From Gammaproteobacteria bacterium (GTDB lineage Bacteria > Pseudomonadota > Gammaproteobacteria > Pseudomonadales > Halieaceae), in assembly GCA_027295405.1 (NCBI GenBank), contig JAPUKZ010000420.1, positions 1 through 38,526 on the forward strand: a DNA stretch of 38,526 bases, read 5' to 3'. The notes under the pieces were generated by a model that was not told the origin of the DNA, made no database searches, and worked only from the letters and a program-made list of their open reading frames with translations. This document shows positions 1 to 7,519 of this stretch, piece after piece; the first letter of the stretch is position 1, and every line of letters begins with the position of its first letter. The position numbers were made by a program, and so were the translations under genes.

Positions 1-297
1 GGAGTCGGTGTATTTATTCCGCGCCTCCAGGCCAGCTACAAGAAGGACATTGACTACTGCTTCGATCACACCAGCTGCCTCACCGGGCTATGGCTGGAAG
101 ACGAGCAGTTTGACCTGAGTGCCCGGGTGACCTGGATTTCCAATGATGGCAACTGGATAGGCGCGATATATGGAAGCAACCTTACCGAGGAAGACTATCT
201 GGTGGGTGGCACGGCTTTGCTGGAATCCGCCGGTGTAGGTGGCGTGGCCTATAACGCCCCGCGCATGTATGGGGCGGAGCTGCGGTATTCGTTTTAG
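1..297 (+). CDS. TonB-dependent receptor, C-terminal end (partial)
   Basis: This is an open frame from the first base to a TAG at 295-297; the gene begins outside the window. The 98 visible residues alternate polar and aromatic residues in outer-membrane beta-strand style. They end in LRYSF, and a terminal phenylalanine is the usual BAM recognition signal of outer-membrane barrels. A stretch reading WIGAIYGSNLTEEDYLVGG resembles the last strands of TonB-dependent receptors, where a conserved 'xNLTxxxY' segment precedes the final strands. The ligand cannot be judged from this piece. Its stop overlaps by 4 bp the stop of the convergent gene on the other strand, so the two genes share a tail-to-tail junction with no room for a separate terminator. 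Confidence 0.75.
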   Translation, partial: GVGVFIPRLQASYKKDIDYCFDHTSCLTGLWLEDEQFDLSARVTWISNDGNWIGAIYGSNLTEEDYLVGGTALLESAGVGGVAYNAPRMYGAELRYSF

Positions 298-1703
298 AAA
301 AGGGTCCGCCTCGAACTGAACTCGCAGGTAGTGTAGATCGACACCTGCATCTCCGCACTCCAACCCTCCCTGGGCAGCCCCGCCTTGCGTCGCAACTCGC
401 TGACGAACTGCTCCGGGTCGGACAGCTGTTCCCACACCGAAGGCAAGTAGGTAGCGCGGTGATCGCCCTGCTGCAGGATCACGCCATCCACACCCGGCCG
501 CAGGCGCTCAAGTAAATCCTGCCGGGATGTCACCGGCAAACGCCGGGGTTCGCTCAGCACCGAGATATGCAACTCCAGTTCCGCGTACTCCGTCAGTGTT
601 ACCGGTTCAAAACGCGGGTCCTTGAAGGCGGCGGCGGCGGCATTGTGCGCCACATCTTCGACCAGAGCCCGGGAAGAGGCCAGATTGCCGACGCAACCGC
701 GCAGCTTACCGTGTCGGTTCAGGGTCACAAAGCTGGCCATTTGCCGTTGCAGCTCGGGATGATACTGCTCTAGCGGGATCTGTAGTTCGCGCTCGCCCCG
801 CAAGCGCCGTAAAATCGTGTTGCGTGCCAGGTGCAACAATTGTTGGCGCTGGGAAGTGTTCAGCGATGAGGATTCAGCAGCAGATTCATCCGCAACACCC
901 GCTGGCTTCCACACCACCGGTGCTTCGACAACATAAGCGCCGTAACCCACCACCCGTTCCTTGTCACCGGCGGTGTCGCCGGAGTTATTCACGGCCAGGG
1001 TGGAAATATTCAGGTCGCGCTGCCGCAACACCTGCAGCAAGCCGTTCAGCGGTTTGCAGCCGCAGGCCTGTTCGCCGCTGATGTGGGTATGGCGAGCCTC
1101 AATCAGGCGCGAGGTCTCCGCATCCTGTTTTTGAGCCTCCGGGTAGCGCAGGAAGTGACTGAGGTCGGAACTGACCACGATCAGGGTTTCCGGGCCACCC
1201 CAGAGGGTATCCAGAACCCGTGCGACATCCGCAGCCTCAGCCTGTCCAACCACCAGTGGCACCAGGCTGAAGCTTTGGAGACAACGCTGCAGAAAGGGCA
1301 GGTGAACTTCGAGGCTGTGCTCCTTGGCATGGGCCTCATCCAGTACGGCCACCCCGGGTAAACGGTTGATCTCGCGGGTTGCGGCCAGATCCAGTGGCAC
1401 CCGGCCCAGCGGGCTGACGTAAAATTCCGCGCTGCTGGTGGCGATGCCGGAGAAACCGACCCGGTGTGATGGTCCCAGCAGGATGACCCTGGAAATCTGT
1501 TGCGCACCGTTGCCGACCCGGGCATAGGCTTGTGCCGCAATTGGCCCGGAATAGATATAGCCTGCGTGGGGCGCTACCACTGCCTTGGGGCAGGGAGCAT
1601 CAGTCGCGACTTCCTGCAACAAGTTATCCACCACGTGCTTCAGCTGGGCCGCTTTACCGGGATAGAATTGCCCAGCCACCGCGGCTTCTCGTACAGCATC
1701 CAT
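294..1703 (-). CDS. Memo-AMMECR1 fusion (AmmeMemoRadiSam proteins B and A)
   Basis: The product has 469 residues and two domains. Residues 1 to about 265 are a Memo-family domain (system protein B): it opens with the family-style REAAVAGQFYP and keeps histidines in APHAGYIYSG and in DLSHFLRY. Residues about 285-469 are an AMMECR1 domain (protein A) with the signature core KLRGCVGNL, then FKDPRF and a C-terminal block around YTTCEFSS. The two are often separate genes; here they form one chain. The gene diverges from the radical SAM member of the same set, with 60 bp between the start codons. The biochemical role of this three-part system is not established. Memo folds resemble non-haem iron dioxygenases. 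No good Shine-Dalgarno sequence is visible before the ATG. Confidence 0.9.
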   Translation of the reverse strand: MDAVREAAVAGQFYPGKAAQLKHVVDNLLQEVATDAPCPKAVVAPHAGYIYSGPIAAQAYARVGNGAQQISRVILLGPSHRVGFSGIATSSAEFYVSPLGRVPLDLAATREINRLPGVAVLDEAHAKEHSLEVHLPFLQRCLQSFSLVPLVVGQAEAADVARVLDTLWGGPETLIVVSSDLSHFLRYPEAQKQDAETSRLIEARHTHISGEQACGCKPLNGLLQVLRQRDLNISTLAVNNSGDTAGDKERVVGYGAYVVEAPVVWKPAGVADESAAESSSLNTSQRQQLLHLARNTILRRLRGERELQIPLEQYHPELQRQMASFVTLNRHGKLRGCVGNLASSRALVEDVAHNAAAAAFKDPRFEPVTLTEYAELELHISVLSEPRRLPVTSRQDLLERLRPGVDGVILQQGDHRATYLPSVWEQLSDPEQFVSELRRKAGLPREGWSAEMQVSIYTTCEFSSRRTLF

Positions 1704-1725
1704 GGCTTTATTGTGCGCTCACCCG

Positions 1726-1763
1726 CTGGTATTTAAAAGTACCAGACGCGCTATAATAGAGGT
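1726..1763. promoter_or_regulatory. Divergent promoter with palindromic operator candidate
   Basis: Between the two AmmeMemoRadiSam genes lies CTGGTA-N8-TACCAG (1726-1745), followed by a consensus TATAAT at 1752-1757 on the + strand. On the - strand, TATTAT (1758-1753) is an equally good -10 box for the Memo-AMMECR1 gene. The + strand box ends only 6 bp before the ATG at 1764, which predicts a leaderless or nearly leaderless mRNA. The palindrome covers the expected -35/spacer region of the radical SAM promoter, a position suited to a shared repressor. Confidence 0.5.
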
Positions 1764-2846
1764 ATGAACGCATCAGTGGTTCCCACCCGTTTTTGGCATG
1801 TGCTGGACGACGGCCGGGTACAGTGCGACCTCTGCCCCCGGGCCTGCAAGTTGCGCGAAGGGCAGCAGGGCCTGTGCTTTGTACGCGCCTGTGAAGACCA
1901 GCAGATTGTGTTGACCACTTACGGGCGTTCGTCCGGATTTGTGGTCGATCCGATTGAAAAAAAACCGCTCTCGCATTTCCTTCCCGGTACCCCGGTGTTG
2001 TCCTTCGGCACCGCGGGCTGCAACCTGGCCTGCAAATTCTGCCAGAACTGGGATATGAGCAAGTCCCGGGAGATGGATACCCTGGCGCACAGTGCCAGTC
2101 CCGCACGCCTGGCGCAGGCAGCCAGGGAGTTGGGGTGCCGCAGTATCGCCTTTACCTACAATGATCCGGTCATTTTCCACGAGTACGCCATCGACGTGGC
2201 CCAGGCCTGCAGGGAACAGGAAGTGCGCTCGGTGGCAGTGACGGCGGGCTATGTCTGCCCGGAACCGCGGGCGGAATTCTTCGCGGCGATGGACGCCACT
2301 AATATTGACCTCAAGGGTTTTAGCGAATCTTTCTACCACAAGGTTTGTGGCGCCCACTTGCAGGCGGTGCTGGACACTCTTATCTACGTGCATCATGAAA
2401 CTGATGTCTGGATGGAAATCACCACCCTGCTGATACCCGGGAAAAATGACTCGCAAGCCGAGTTGGAAGCCATGTGCCAATGGGTGGTGGAAAACCTGGG
2501 TACTGAGGTGCCGCACCACTTCACCGCCTTTCATCCCGACTGGAAGATGCGCGATATACCCCGCACCCCGGCGCAGACCCTGACCCGCGCCCGGGAGATC
2601 GCCATGGCGGCCGGAATCCGCTATGCCTACACCGGTAACGTGCACGATGCTGGCGGTAATTCCACCTACTGCCACCATTGCGGTCATTTGCTAATCGAAC
2701 GGGACTGGTATGAAATGGGCCGCTGGCAATTGACTGAAGATGGAGCCTGCCCAAACTGTGCAACACCGCTGGCAGGAGTGTTTGAGGCCAACCCCGGCAA
2801 CTGGGGCTCGCAACGGCAACCGGTGCGATTTGTCGACAATAATTAG
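1764..2846 (+). CDS. amrS: AmmeMemoRadiSam system radical SAM enzyme
   Basis: This 360-residue radical SAM protein has its cluster motif C86-x3-C90-x2-C93 in the segment GTAGCNLACKFCQNW. It also has the N-terminal cysteine set typical of this subfamily (C21, C24, C28, C38) and a C-terminal zinc-ribbon-like pair (YCHHCG and CPNC). Length and architecture match the AmmeMemoRadiSam radical SAM family. The four extra N-terminal cysteines could bind a second cluster or zinc. Its partners (Memo and AMMECR1 domains) are encoded divergently as one chain, which supports the assignment. The substrate is unknown. The ATG has AGAGGT directly against it, too close to act as a normal Shine-Dalgarno, and a TATAAT box lies 6 bp upstream. 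Either the mRNA is leaderless or translation starts at the GTG at 1776. Confidence 0.9.
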   Translation: MNASVVPTRFWHVLDDGRVQCDLCPRACKLREGQQGLCFVRACEDQQIVLTTYGRSSGFVVDPIEKKPLSHFLPGTPVLSFGTAGCNLACKFCQNWDMSKSREMDTLAHSASPARLAQAARELGCRSIAFTYNDPVIFHEYAIDVAQACREQEVRSVAVTAGYVCPEPRAEFFAAMDATNIDLKGFSESFYHKVCGAHLQAVLDTLIYVHHETDVWMEITTLLIPGKNDSQAELEAMCQWVVENLGTEVPHHFTAFHPDWKMRDIPRTPAQTLTRAREIAMAAGIRYAYTGNVHDAGGNSTYCHHCGHLLIERDWYEMGRWQLTEDGACPNCATPLAGVFEANPGNWGSQRQPVRFVDNN

Positions 2847-2870
2847 TATTAGCCCGGAATAAGTCAGGTG

Positions 2871-3015
2871 CTACGAATTCTGCAGATCCTCGCGCTGATG
2901 TTCGAGATGCTTTGCGTCCTTGCGGAAGCCCAGGTCAGCAGGACCGGTCGCAGTCGACAAACCCATTGGCCATAGGATGCTCAGCACCAGGGGGTCAAAT
3001 GTGGACAGGCCTCGG
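2871..3015 (-). pseudogene. Coding-like 3' gene remnant, family unknown
   Basis: On the - strand a frame ending in TAG at 2871 reads as convincing protein for about 45 residues (it includes FDPLVLSILWPMGL and ends HQREDLQNS), with G/C-rich third positions like the real genes nearby. Upstream, from about 3015, the reading quality is lost inside the AraC leader. I do not recognise the family. It could be the tail of a lost gene, or a short protein starting at the internal ATG. Confidence 0.3.
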
Positions 3016-3056
3016 AGTTTTAGAGATACTCCCGGTGATTCCGGAGATGTATCACC
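3014..3056 (+). promoter_or_regulatory. Two inverted repeats in the AraC-gene leader, the second framing the ribosome site
   Basis: GGAGT (3014-3018) pairs with ACTCC (3028-3032). Next to it GGTGAT (3034-3039) pairs with ATCACC (3051-3056), ending immediately before the ATG at 3057. The Shine-Dalgarno GGAG (3043-3046) lies in the 11-nt loop of the second repeat. It could be an RNA hairpin modulating translation or a DNA site for autoregulation; sequence alone does not decide. Confidence 0.4.
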
Positions 3057-4073
3057 ATGGATCTCGAGCAAAAAATTGTGCCGCCTGTGTACATCCGCCG
3101 ACTGACGGAAATGTTGCTGGATTGGGGTGTCGACCCTGAGGCCCTGCTGCGGGACAGCGCACTGACCCTGGCGCAGCTGGCGGACCCGTCGCAGTTGCTT
3201 ACCCTGCAGCAGGAGATCACCATTTTTGAACGCGCGGCGGAGCTGAGTCCCCGGCCAGAGTGGGCCCTGCGCGTGGGTCAGCTCACCCGTATGTCGACTC
3301 TCGGCGTGTACGGTTATGCGGCCTTCACCAGTGCCGACCTGGAGCACGCGCTGCACGTGCTGGTGCGGTACTTCAAGCTGGCGGGCATCGCCGTCGGCGT
3401 CGAACTCAGGGAGCACAGCAACGGTGATCTGGAGGTTCGCGTCCTCGACACACTGCACCTGGCCCGGGTACACCGCTCTACCATTGAGGAATACTTCTCC
3501 TCATTTAACTCCGTTTTGCGCGAGGTAACCGGCAAGGTGTTTGTTGCCAAGCAAATGAAGTTTGATTATCCGGCACCACCGTACCGCGAGGTATATACCG
3601 AGGTGTTCGCGTGTCCGGTGCATTTTGATTGCGAGCACAGCGGCTTTGTCATCAGCGATCGGGACCGGGAATTGCGGGTGTCCACCTGGGATCCCGTGAC
3701 ACAGGAGGCCTGCGAGCGGCAATGTGAGCAGATCGTCCAGCGCATGGCAGACGCCCAGGGCTTTGTTGATGAAGTACGCAAAGTCGTGCTGGTCCAGGCC
3801 TGCGATCGGCGCCATGCGGAGGCCATAGCCGAGCGTCTGCACATGAGCACCCGCAACCTGCGCCGCAAGCTGGGACAGGAGGGAACAACCTTCCAAAAGG
3901 TATTGGATGACGTACGTTGTGAACTGGCGAAAAACTACCTGTCCCAAACTCAGATGAGGCTGGAGGATATCTCCCCGCTGGTGGGTTTTTCAGAAACCTC
4001 CAACCTGCGGCGCGCGTTCAAGAAGTGGACCGGACACACGCCAAGCGCATACCGTCAAATGGCGATTAGCTAA
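3057..4073 (+). CDS. AraC-family regulator with arabinose-binding-like N-domain
   Basis: This 338-residue regulator has an N-terminal ligand-sensing domain of the type found in OruR/ArgR-like AraC proteins (about residues 20-210). The C-terminal double helix-turn-helix domain (about 235-335) contains RLHMSTRNLRRKL and the family-typical SPLVGFSETSNLRRAFKKW and HTPSAYR. Length is normal for this class. GGAG lies 10 bp before the ATG. Members often control neighbouring catabolic genes; here the downstream genes are a Rieske-like remnant and an unknown gene, so its original target may be partly lost. The inducer is unknown. The inverted repeats in its leader suggest local control. Confidence 0.9.
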   Translation: MDLEQKIVPPVYIRRLTEMLLDWGVDPEALLRDSALTLAQLADPSQLLTLQQEITIFERAAELSPRPEWALRVGQLTRMSTLGVYGYAAFTSADLEHALHVLVRYFKLAGIAVGVELREHSNGDLEVRVLDTLHLARVHRSTIEEYFSSFNSVLREVTGKVFVAKQMKFDYPAPPYREVYTEVFACPVHFDCEHSGFVISDRDRELRVSTWDPVTQEACERQCEQIVQRMADAQGFVDEVRKVVLVQACDRRHAEAIAERLHMSTRNLRRKLGQEGTTFQKVLDDVRCELAKNYLSQTQMRLEDISPLVGFSETSNLRRAFKKWTGHTPSAYRQMAIS

Positions 4074-4159
4074 CGAAGATAGAGTTCTTTGATCCGCACA
4101 ATCCGGCGCTACTCCCCTGTCCGAATTTACCCCTTAATTGTGCCTTATATGAACTATGA

Positions 4160-4438
4160 GGGCCTTCCGTAAAATTCTATTCTGTCCGGGTACCGTCATT
4201 CACCCTGGCTCCCGATCGCACACGGATGTCGCTGCGACTGCGCGCCTTACCTGGCCAGGATCCGGAGGAATTCCTCAAGGCCTTCCACCAGGTCACGCAA
4301 GTTGAGGACGCCGATGTCGCGGCCCGGGTCCAGGCTGCTGTTAAATCACCGGCTTTCTTTGTCGGACCACTGACGCGGGACTTCGAAGAATCTATCACCC
4401 GGTTTCACGATGCCTATCTGGAGGCTATTTCCACATGA
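4160..4438 (+). pseudogene. 3' remnant resembling the C-terminus of a Rieske ring-hydroxylating oxygenase
   Basis: The frame is open from just after a TGA at 4157-4159 to the TGA at 4436-4438. An ATG at 4226 would give 70 residues, but coding quality already exists upstream of it (FTLAPDRTRMSLRLR). The ending, with SPAFFVGPLTRDFEESITRFHDAYL, resembles the last helix of aromatic-ring-hydroxylating oxygenase alpha subunits, where a conserved 'xFHxWY' helix closes the catalytic domain. Neither the Rieske centre nor the iron ligands are present, so it would be a truncated copy. It overlaps the next gene by 4 bp (ATGA), the mark of a former operon. The family call comes from memory of the pattern; it may instead be a small protein of its own. 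Confidence 0.4.
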
Positions 4439-5040
4439 CTGAAGTTGTGCCGCGTGAACTTGTCGGTGTCTGGCAGCGCGAATCACTGCAGATTAACGCT
4501 GACCCGTGCTTTGAAGACAGCCGCGTAATCTGGCTGCAAACGCCCTCACGCTACGCGGATATCCGCGTCAGCCAGCCCGGTGGGAACGCCCTGCCGGAAG
4601 CCATTGGCGGCCCACTGGAGTGGAATGCCCCGGCGCTCACCTTTCACCATGGCCTCGACTTCAGTGGACGGCATCCGGAGGACATTGGCTTCATATCCTG
4701 GGACGGAGAGACATTGATCGAAGAGGGCAGCGTGGCACTCGATGGAGTTGATGTCGATTACCGGGAACGCTGGATTCGTCGCACCGGTCCGAATCCCCAA
4801 TGCCAATCACTCGAGGCACGCGATAGTCACGATGCTCTGATGGCTATTGCTTTGCGGATAGACGATCACGCAGTGCTGATAGCCAAGCAGAAGAAATTTC
4901 AAGCAAGTTACTTCATGCGGGTCAATTCGCATTGGTGCCTGCAGTGGTGCATCGGTGAGGAGCTTGAGCACCTTTTACCTGTTTTTGGCCCCGCAGAAAC
5001 CTGCACCAGGGATATTTTGAGCTGGCGCGAAGTGGCGTGA
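4435..5040 (+). CDS. Conserved hypothetical protein, possible HRI1/lipocalin-like barrel
   Basis: The product has 201 residues with no signal peptide or membrane segment. It opens with ELVGVWQRESLQ, continues through RVIWLQTPSRYADIRVSQP and has many short beta-like stretches with conserved-looking tryptophans. This pattern recalls the HRI1-like / lipocalin-like ligand-binding barrels, but I cannot confirm it. The start ATG overlaps the stop of the preceding frame (ATGA at 4435-4438), indicating translational coupling in an ancestral operon. It may have survived the loss of a partner oxygenase. Function unknown. Confidence 0.6.
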   Translation: MTEVVPRELVGVWQRESLQINADPCFEDSRVIWLQTPSRYADIRVSQPGGNALPEAIGGPLEWNAPALTFHHGLDFSGRHPEDIGFISWDGETLIEEGSVALDGVDVDYRERWIRRTGPNPQCQSLEARDSHDALMAIALRIDDHAVLIAKQKKFQASYFMRVNSHWCLQWCIGEELEHLLPVFGPAETCTRDILSWREVA

Positions 5041-5092
5041 CGACTCGGGCATACCGGTGAGTGTGGACAAATCCCGGTGACAACACCGATAA

Positions 5093-5533
5093 CAGTGGAT
5101 AAGCCTGGCGACCACACCGTTTAATATTGCGCCACTATTGGTCAGTGCCGTTATCACCGTTATGGGTGCAAATGAGCAACAATCGGGACACCTGATGACT
5201 CTGGAACTGCTGTCCATGTCGGTTGTTGCGATGCTGGCGGCACCGCTGGGACAGCGAGCACGGAAGCCCTGGGTGTTGACGCTCGCGGTGCTATTGCTGG
5301 TGGTGGTGCATTCCATCAGTGCCCTGGCTGACAGCTATGCGCTGTTGCTGGGGCTGCGGATCGTGGCGGGTATCGGAGCCGGAACGCTGTTACTCGCGGT
5401 TAACACCACCATAGCCGCCTCCGGTGATCCCGTGAGATTGTACGGCGCCTGTTCGATGGCTACCGCCACCGTCGGCTTGCTGGTGCTACTGTATGTAGTT
5501 CGGCGCGGTTCAGTCGGCTTGAACTGCGCTTAG
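5093..5533 (+). pseudogene. N-terminal fragment of an MFS transporter
   Basis: The frame opens after a TAA at 5090 and reads like the first four helices of a major facilitator: FNIAPLLVSAVITVMG, a hydrophilic turn, ELLSMSVVAMLAAPLGQRARKPW (a loop 2-3 type motif), LRIVAGIGAGTLL, then a fourth helix. After about 5490 it runs into unrelated sequence and stops at 5533, inside the 3' end of the convergent sprT-like gene. Intact MFS proteins have about 400 residues; about 130 remain. No ATG is present at the expected N-terminus (the first usable start is a TTG at 5138), so both ends look damaged. It is unlikely to be functional. Confidence 0.7.
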
Positions 5534-6031
5534 ATCCCCCTTGCACTTCACACATTGATACTGCCCCTTGCCCCGCAGCACCGTGTAGTGTCGACGCGTG
5601 GACAACTTATGGGTGCGGCAGTCACAACGGTAGGCGAAGCGGCGCTGGCGGTGTTGCGGGATGCCGCTGAGATCGAAATCAGACGTGACGGTGGGATCGG
5701 CGTCAAATTTGTGCATCAGCGCTAGCCATTGCTGCCCGTGTGGACGAATCCGACGCATGCCAAAGACGCAATGAATGATGTAGTGGGCCACTTCATGGGG
5801 TACGGTGCCGCTGAGATTATCGTCAAAGTACTTGGCGAATAACCAGGCGTTGTAGCGAATCCAGCAGGATTTGCCGTGCACCTTGAACATGCCGGCAGAA
5901 CCGCCGGGTAAATCAAAACGCACTTCCACGGCAGCAAACTCGCGCTGGAAGATGGACTCCGCCCGCGCCACGTAGTCGGCTGTCAGGTCAACAACAATCG
6001 CCTGCTCAGCTGCGCCGATCGGCTCAATCAT
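5510..6031 (-). CDS. sprT: SprT-family zinc metalloprotease-like protein
   Basis: The 173 residues include the zinc-metallopeptidase motif HEVAHYIIH (HExxH) and a C-terminal zinc ribbon with cysteines in YRCDCRTHK and YQCVKCKGDL, the standard SprT/SprT-like arrangement. Bacterial SprT is poorly characterised; eukaryotic relatives (SPRTN) degrade DNA-protein crosslinks. I chose the ATG at 6031, one codon inside the longest frame (which begins GTG at 6034), because AGGG lies about 6 bp upstream. The start overlaps the end of arfB by 8 bp, so the two are co-translated. The 3' end overlaps the MFS fragment on the other strand. Confidence 0.9.
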   Translation of the reverse strand: MIEPIGAAEQAIVVDLTADYVARAESIFQREFAAVEVRFDLPGGSAGMFKVHGKSCWIRYNAWLFAKYFDDNLSGTVPHEVAHYIIHCVFGMRRIRPHGQQWLALMHKFDADPTVTSDFDLSGIPQHRQRRFAYRCDCRTHKLSTRRHYTVLRGKGQYQCVKCKGDLSAVQAD

Positions 6032-6446
6032 CACTGACCCTGGAGCGCAGCGACTTGGTCCGGCCGCGGCGGGTTTTGCTGTCCATCCGTTTGCGTTGGG
6101 AGGCGCGGCTGGGTTTGGTGGGCTTGCGTTTTTTACGGGTGACCATGGCTTTGCTGATCAGTTGCTGCAAACGCTGCAGCGCGTCCTCCCGATTTTTGTC
6201 CCGGCTGCGAAATTGTTGCGCTTTGATGATGATCACGCCGTCCTTGTTGATGCGCCTGTCGCGCAAGGCCAGCAGTCGCTGTTTGTAGTCGTCGGGCAGG
6301 GAGGATTTCCTGATAGCGAAGCGCAGGTGGACCGCGCTGGAGACCTTGTTGACGTTCTGGCCGCCGGCGCCCTGGGCCCGAATGCCGTGAAACTCTACCT
6401 CCTGCAGGGGAATAGTGACACGATTTGAGATTACCAGTCCTGACAT
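6024..6446 (-). CDS. arfB: Alternative ribosome-rescue factor ArfB (YaeJ type)
   Basis: These 140 residues form a catalytic release-factor domain with the peptidyl-tRNA-hydrolysing GGQ motif in IRAQGAGGQNVNKVSS. A lysine/arginine-rich C-terminal tail (from VTRKKRKPTKPSRAS to the end) matches the tail that ArfB inserts into the empty mRNA channel of stalled ribosomes. The chosen ATG (6446) matches the family N-terminus; an in-frame ATG at 6458 adds four residues. The start lies inside the last codons of the upstream LysR gene, so expression is probably coupled. sprT follows with an 8-bp overlap. Confidence 0.92.
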   Translation of the reverse strand: MSGLVISNRVTIPLQEVEFHGIRAQGAGGQNVNKVSSAVHLRFAIRKSSLPDDYKQRLLALRDRRINKDGVIIIKAQQFRSRDKNREDALQRLQQLISKAMVTRKKRKPTKPSRASQRKRMDSKTRRGRTKSLRSRVSDD

Positions 6447-7309
6447 AGGGCCAGCCATTGTTGCAATCCGCTGCCGCGGTATTTTTGTCGATGCAGGATG
6501 ATACTGAATCGACGGCTAAAGTCACGGTGGGGGATATTCAAGGGCACCAGCGAACCGCGGGCAAAGGCTTCCTGCATGCAGATGATGGAAAGGCAGCCGA
6601 CGCCCAGCCCGGCTTCGACGGCGCGCTTGATGGCCTCGGTGTGCTGCAGTTCCAGGCTGATGTCGAGATCACTCAACAAGCCGTGCATGGCGCGGTCAAA
6701 GGTCTGGCGGGTGCCGGAACCCTGTTCCCGCACCACCCAGGGCAGGCTCAGAAGCTGTTCATCACTGAGGGCAGAGGAGCTGGCAAGGGGGTGGCCAGGT
6801 GCGGCGAAAGCCACCAGTTTGTCCGCCCGCCAGGGCAGCACTTCAAGGTCCGGGTGCCTCAGTTCGCCTTCGATCAAGCCCGTGTCCAGCTCATAGTTGG
6901 CCACCTGGCGGGCGATGGTTTCGGTGTTGGCAACATTCAGTTCGATCTCGGCCTCCGGGAATTGTTGTTTGAAGGCGGCAATCATGCCCACGGCCAGGTA
7001 GTTGCCAATGCTGAGCGTGGCGCCCAGTTTCAGGTGTCCGGGGGCGCTGCCGTCGGCGATGGTTTGCTCAAACTCTTGCGCCTGTTCCAGCAAAGCCTCG
7101 GCCCGGGGTCGCAAGGACTGGCCCAGTTCGTTAGTGCGCAGCCGCTTTCCCACCCGGTCAAACAGCTGTACTCCAAACTGTTGTTCCAGCTCGCGCAGGG
7201 CCCCACTGGCGGCGGATTGGGACATGGCGAGGCTGTTGGCGGCGCGGGTGACGTTCTGGTAGTGGGCGGTGGCCAGGAACACTTCAAGCTGGCGCAGGGT
7301 GTAGCGCAT
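6431..7309 (-). CDS. LysR-family regulator, FinR-like
   Basis: This 292-residue LysR-type regulator has an N-terminal winged helix (residues 1-60, LRQLEVFLATAHYQNVTRAA onwards, with SQSAASGALRELE as recognition region) and a C-terminal periplasmic-binding-protein-like effector domain. It diverges from fpr, the same arrangement as Pseudomonas finR-fpr, where the LysR protein activates ferredoxin-NADP reductase under redox stress. The AT-rich 210-bp intergenic region is the natural binding site. Identity with FinR rests on position and family; the effector is not visible from sequence. Confidence 0.85.
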   Translation of the reverse strand: MRYTLRQLEVFLATAHYQNVTRAANSLAMSQSAASGALRELEQQFGVQLFDRVGKRLRTNELGQSLRPRAEALLEQAQEFEQTIADGSAPGHLKLGATLSIGNYLAVGMIAAFKQQFPEAEIELNVANTETIARQVANYELDTGLIEGELRHPDLEVLPWRADKLVAFAAPGHPLASSSALSDEQLLSLPWVVREQGSGTRQTFDRAMHGLLSDLDISLELQHTEAIKRAVEAGLGVGCLSIICMQEAFARGSLVPLNIPHRDFSRRFSIILHRQKYRGSGLQQWLALCQDW

Positions 7310-7519
7310 GGTTAGCCCTCCGGAGGCCGGTTATCCACCGGGTACCGCTGTTCTGCCGGAACCCCTTGGAGTGGAGCATTCATATATTGATAAAAACGTT
7401 TTATTATATAGAAATATACTGTTTTACCAATATATTAATTGCACTTATATTGATTTCAACAGCAATCGCCCCCATATCCACACTATTGGCTATGGCACCG
7501 GCAAGGGAGAGATCAACAA
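7310..7519. promoter_or_regulatory. AT-rich divergent promoter region between LysR gene and fpr
   Basis: The stretch 7380-7455 is far more AT-rich than its surroundings. It holds the perfect palindrome AAAACGTTTT (7393-7402), a TTGATA hexamer (7387-7392) and a good -10-like TATACT (7415-7420). The TTGATA-TATACT spacing of 22 bp is too long for an unassisted promoter, which fits a LysR-activated one. It is the probable control region for both genes. Confidence 0.45.

Noticed and set aside
1773-2687. 304-codon open frame on the - strand opposite amrS
   Set aside because: The radical SAM frame on the + strand is certain; the antisense frame has no family features and arises from high GC content.
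6458-7315. Long 285-codon open frame on the + strand
   Set aside because: It is antisense to the LysR gene, whose frame has clear family motifs; this frame is glycine/valine-rich shadow sequence.
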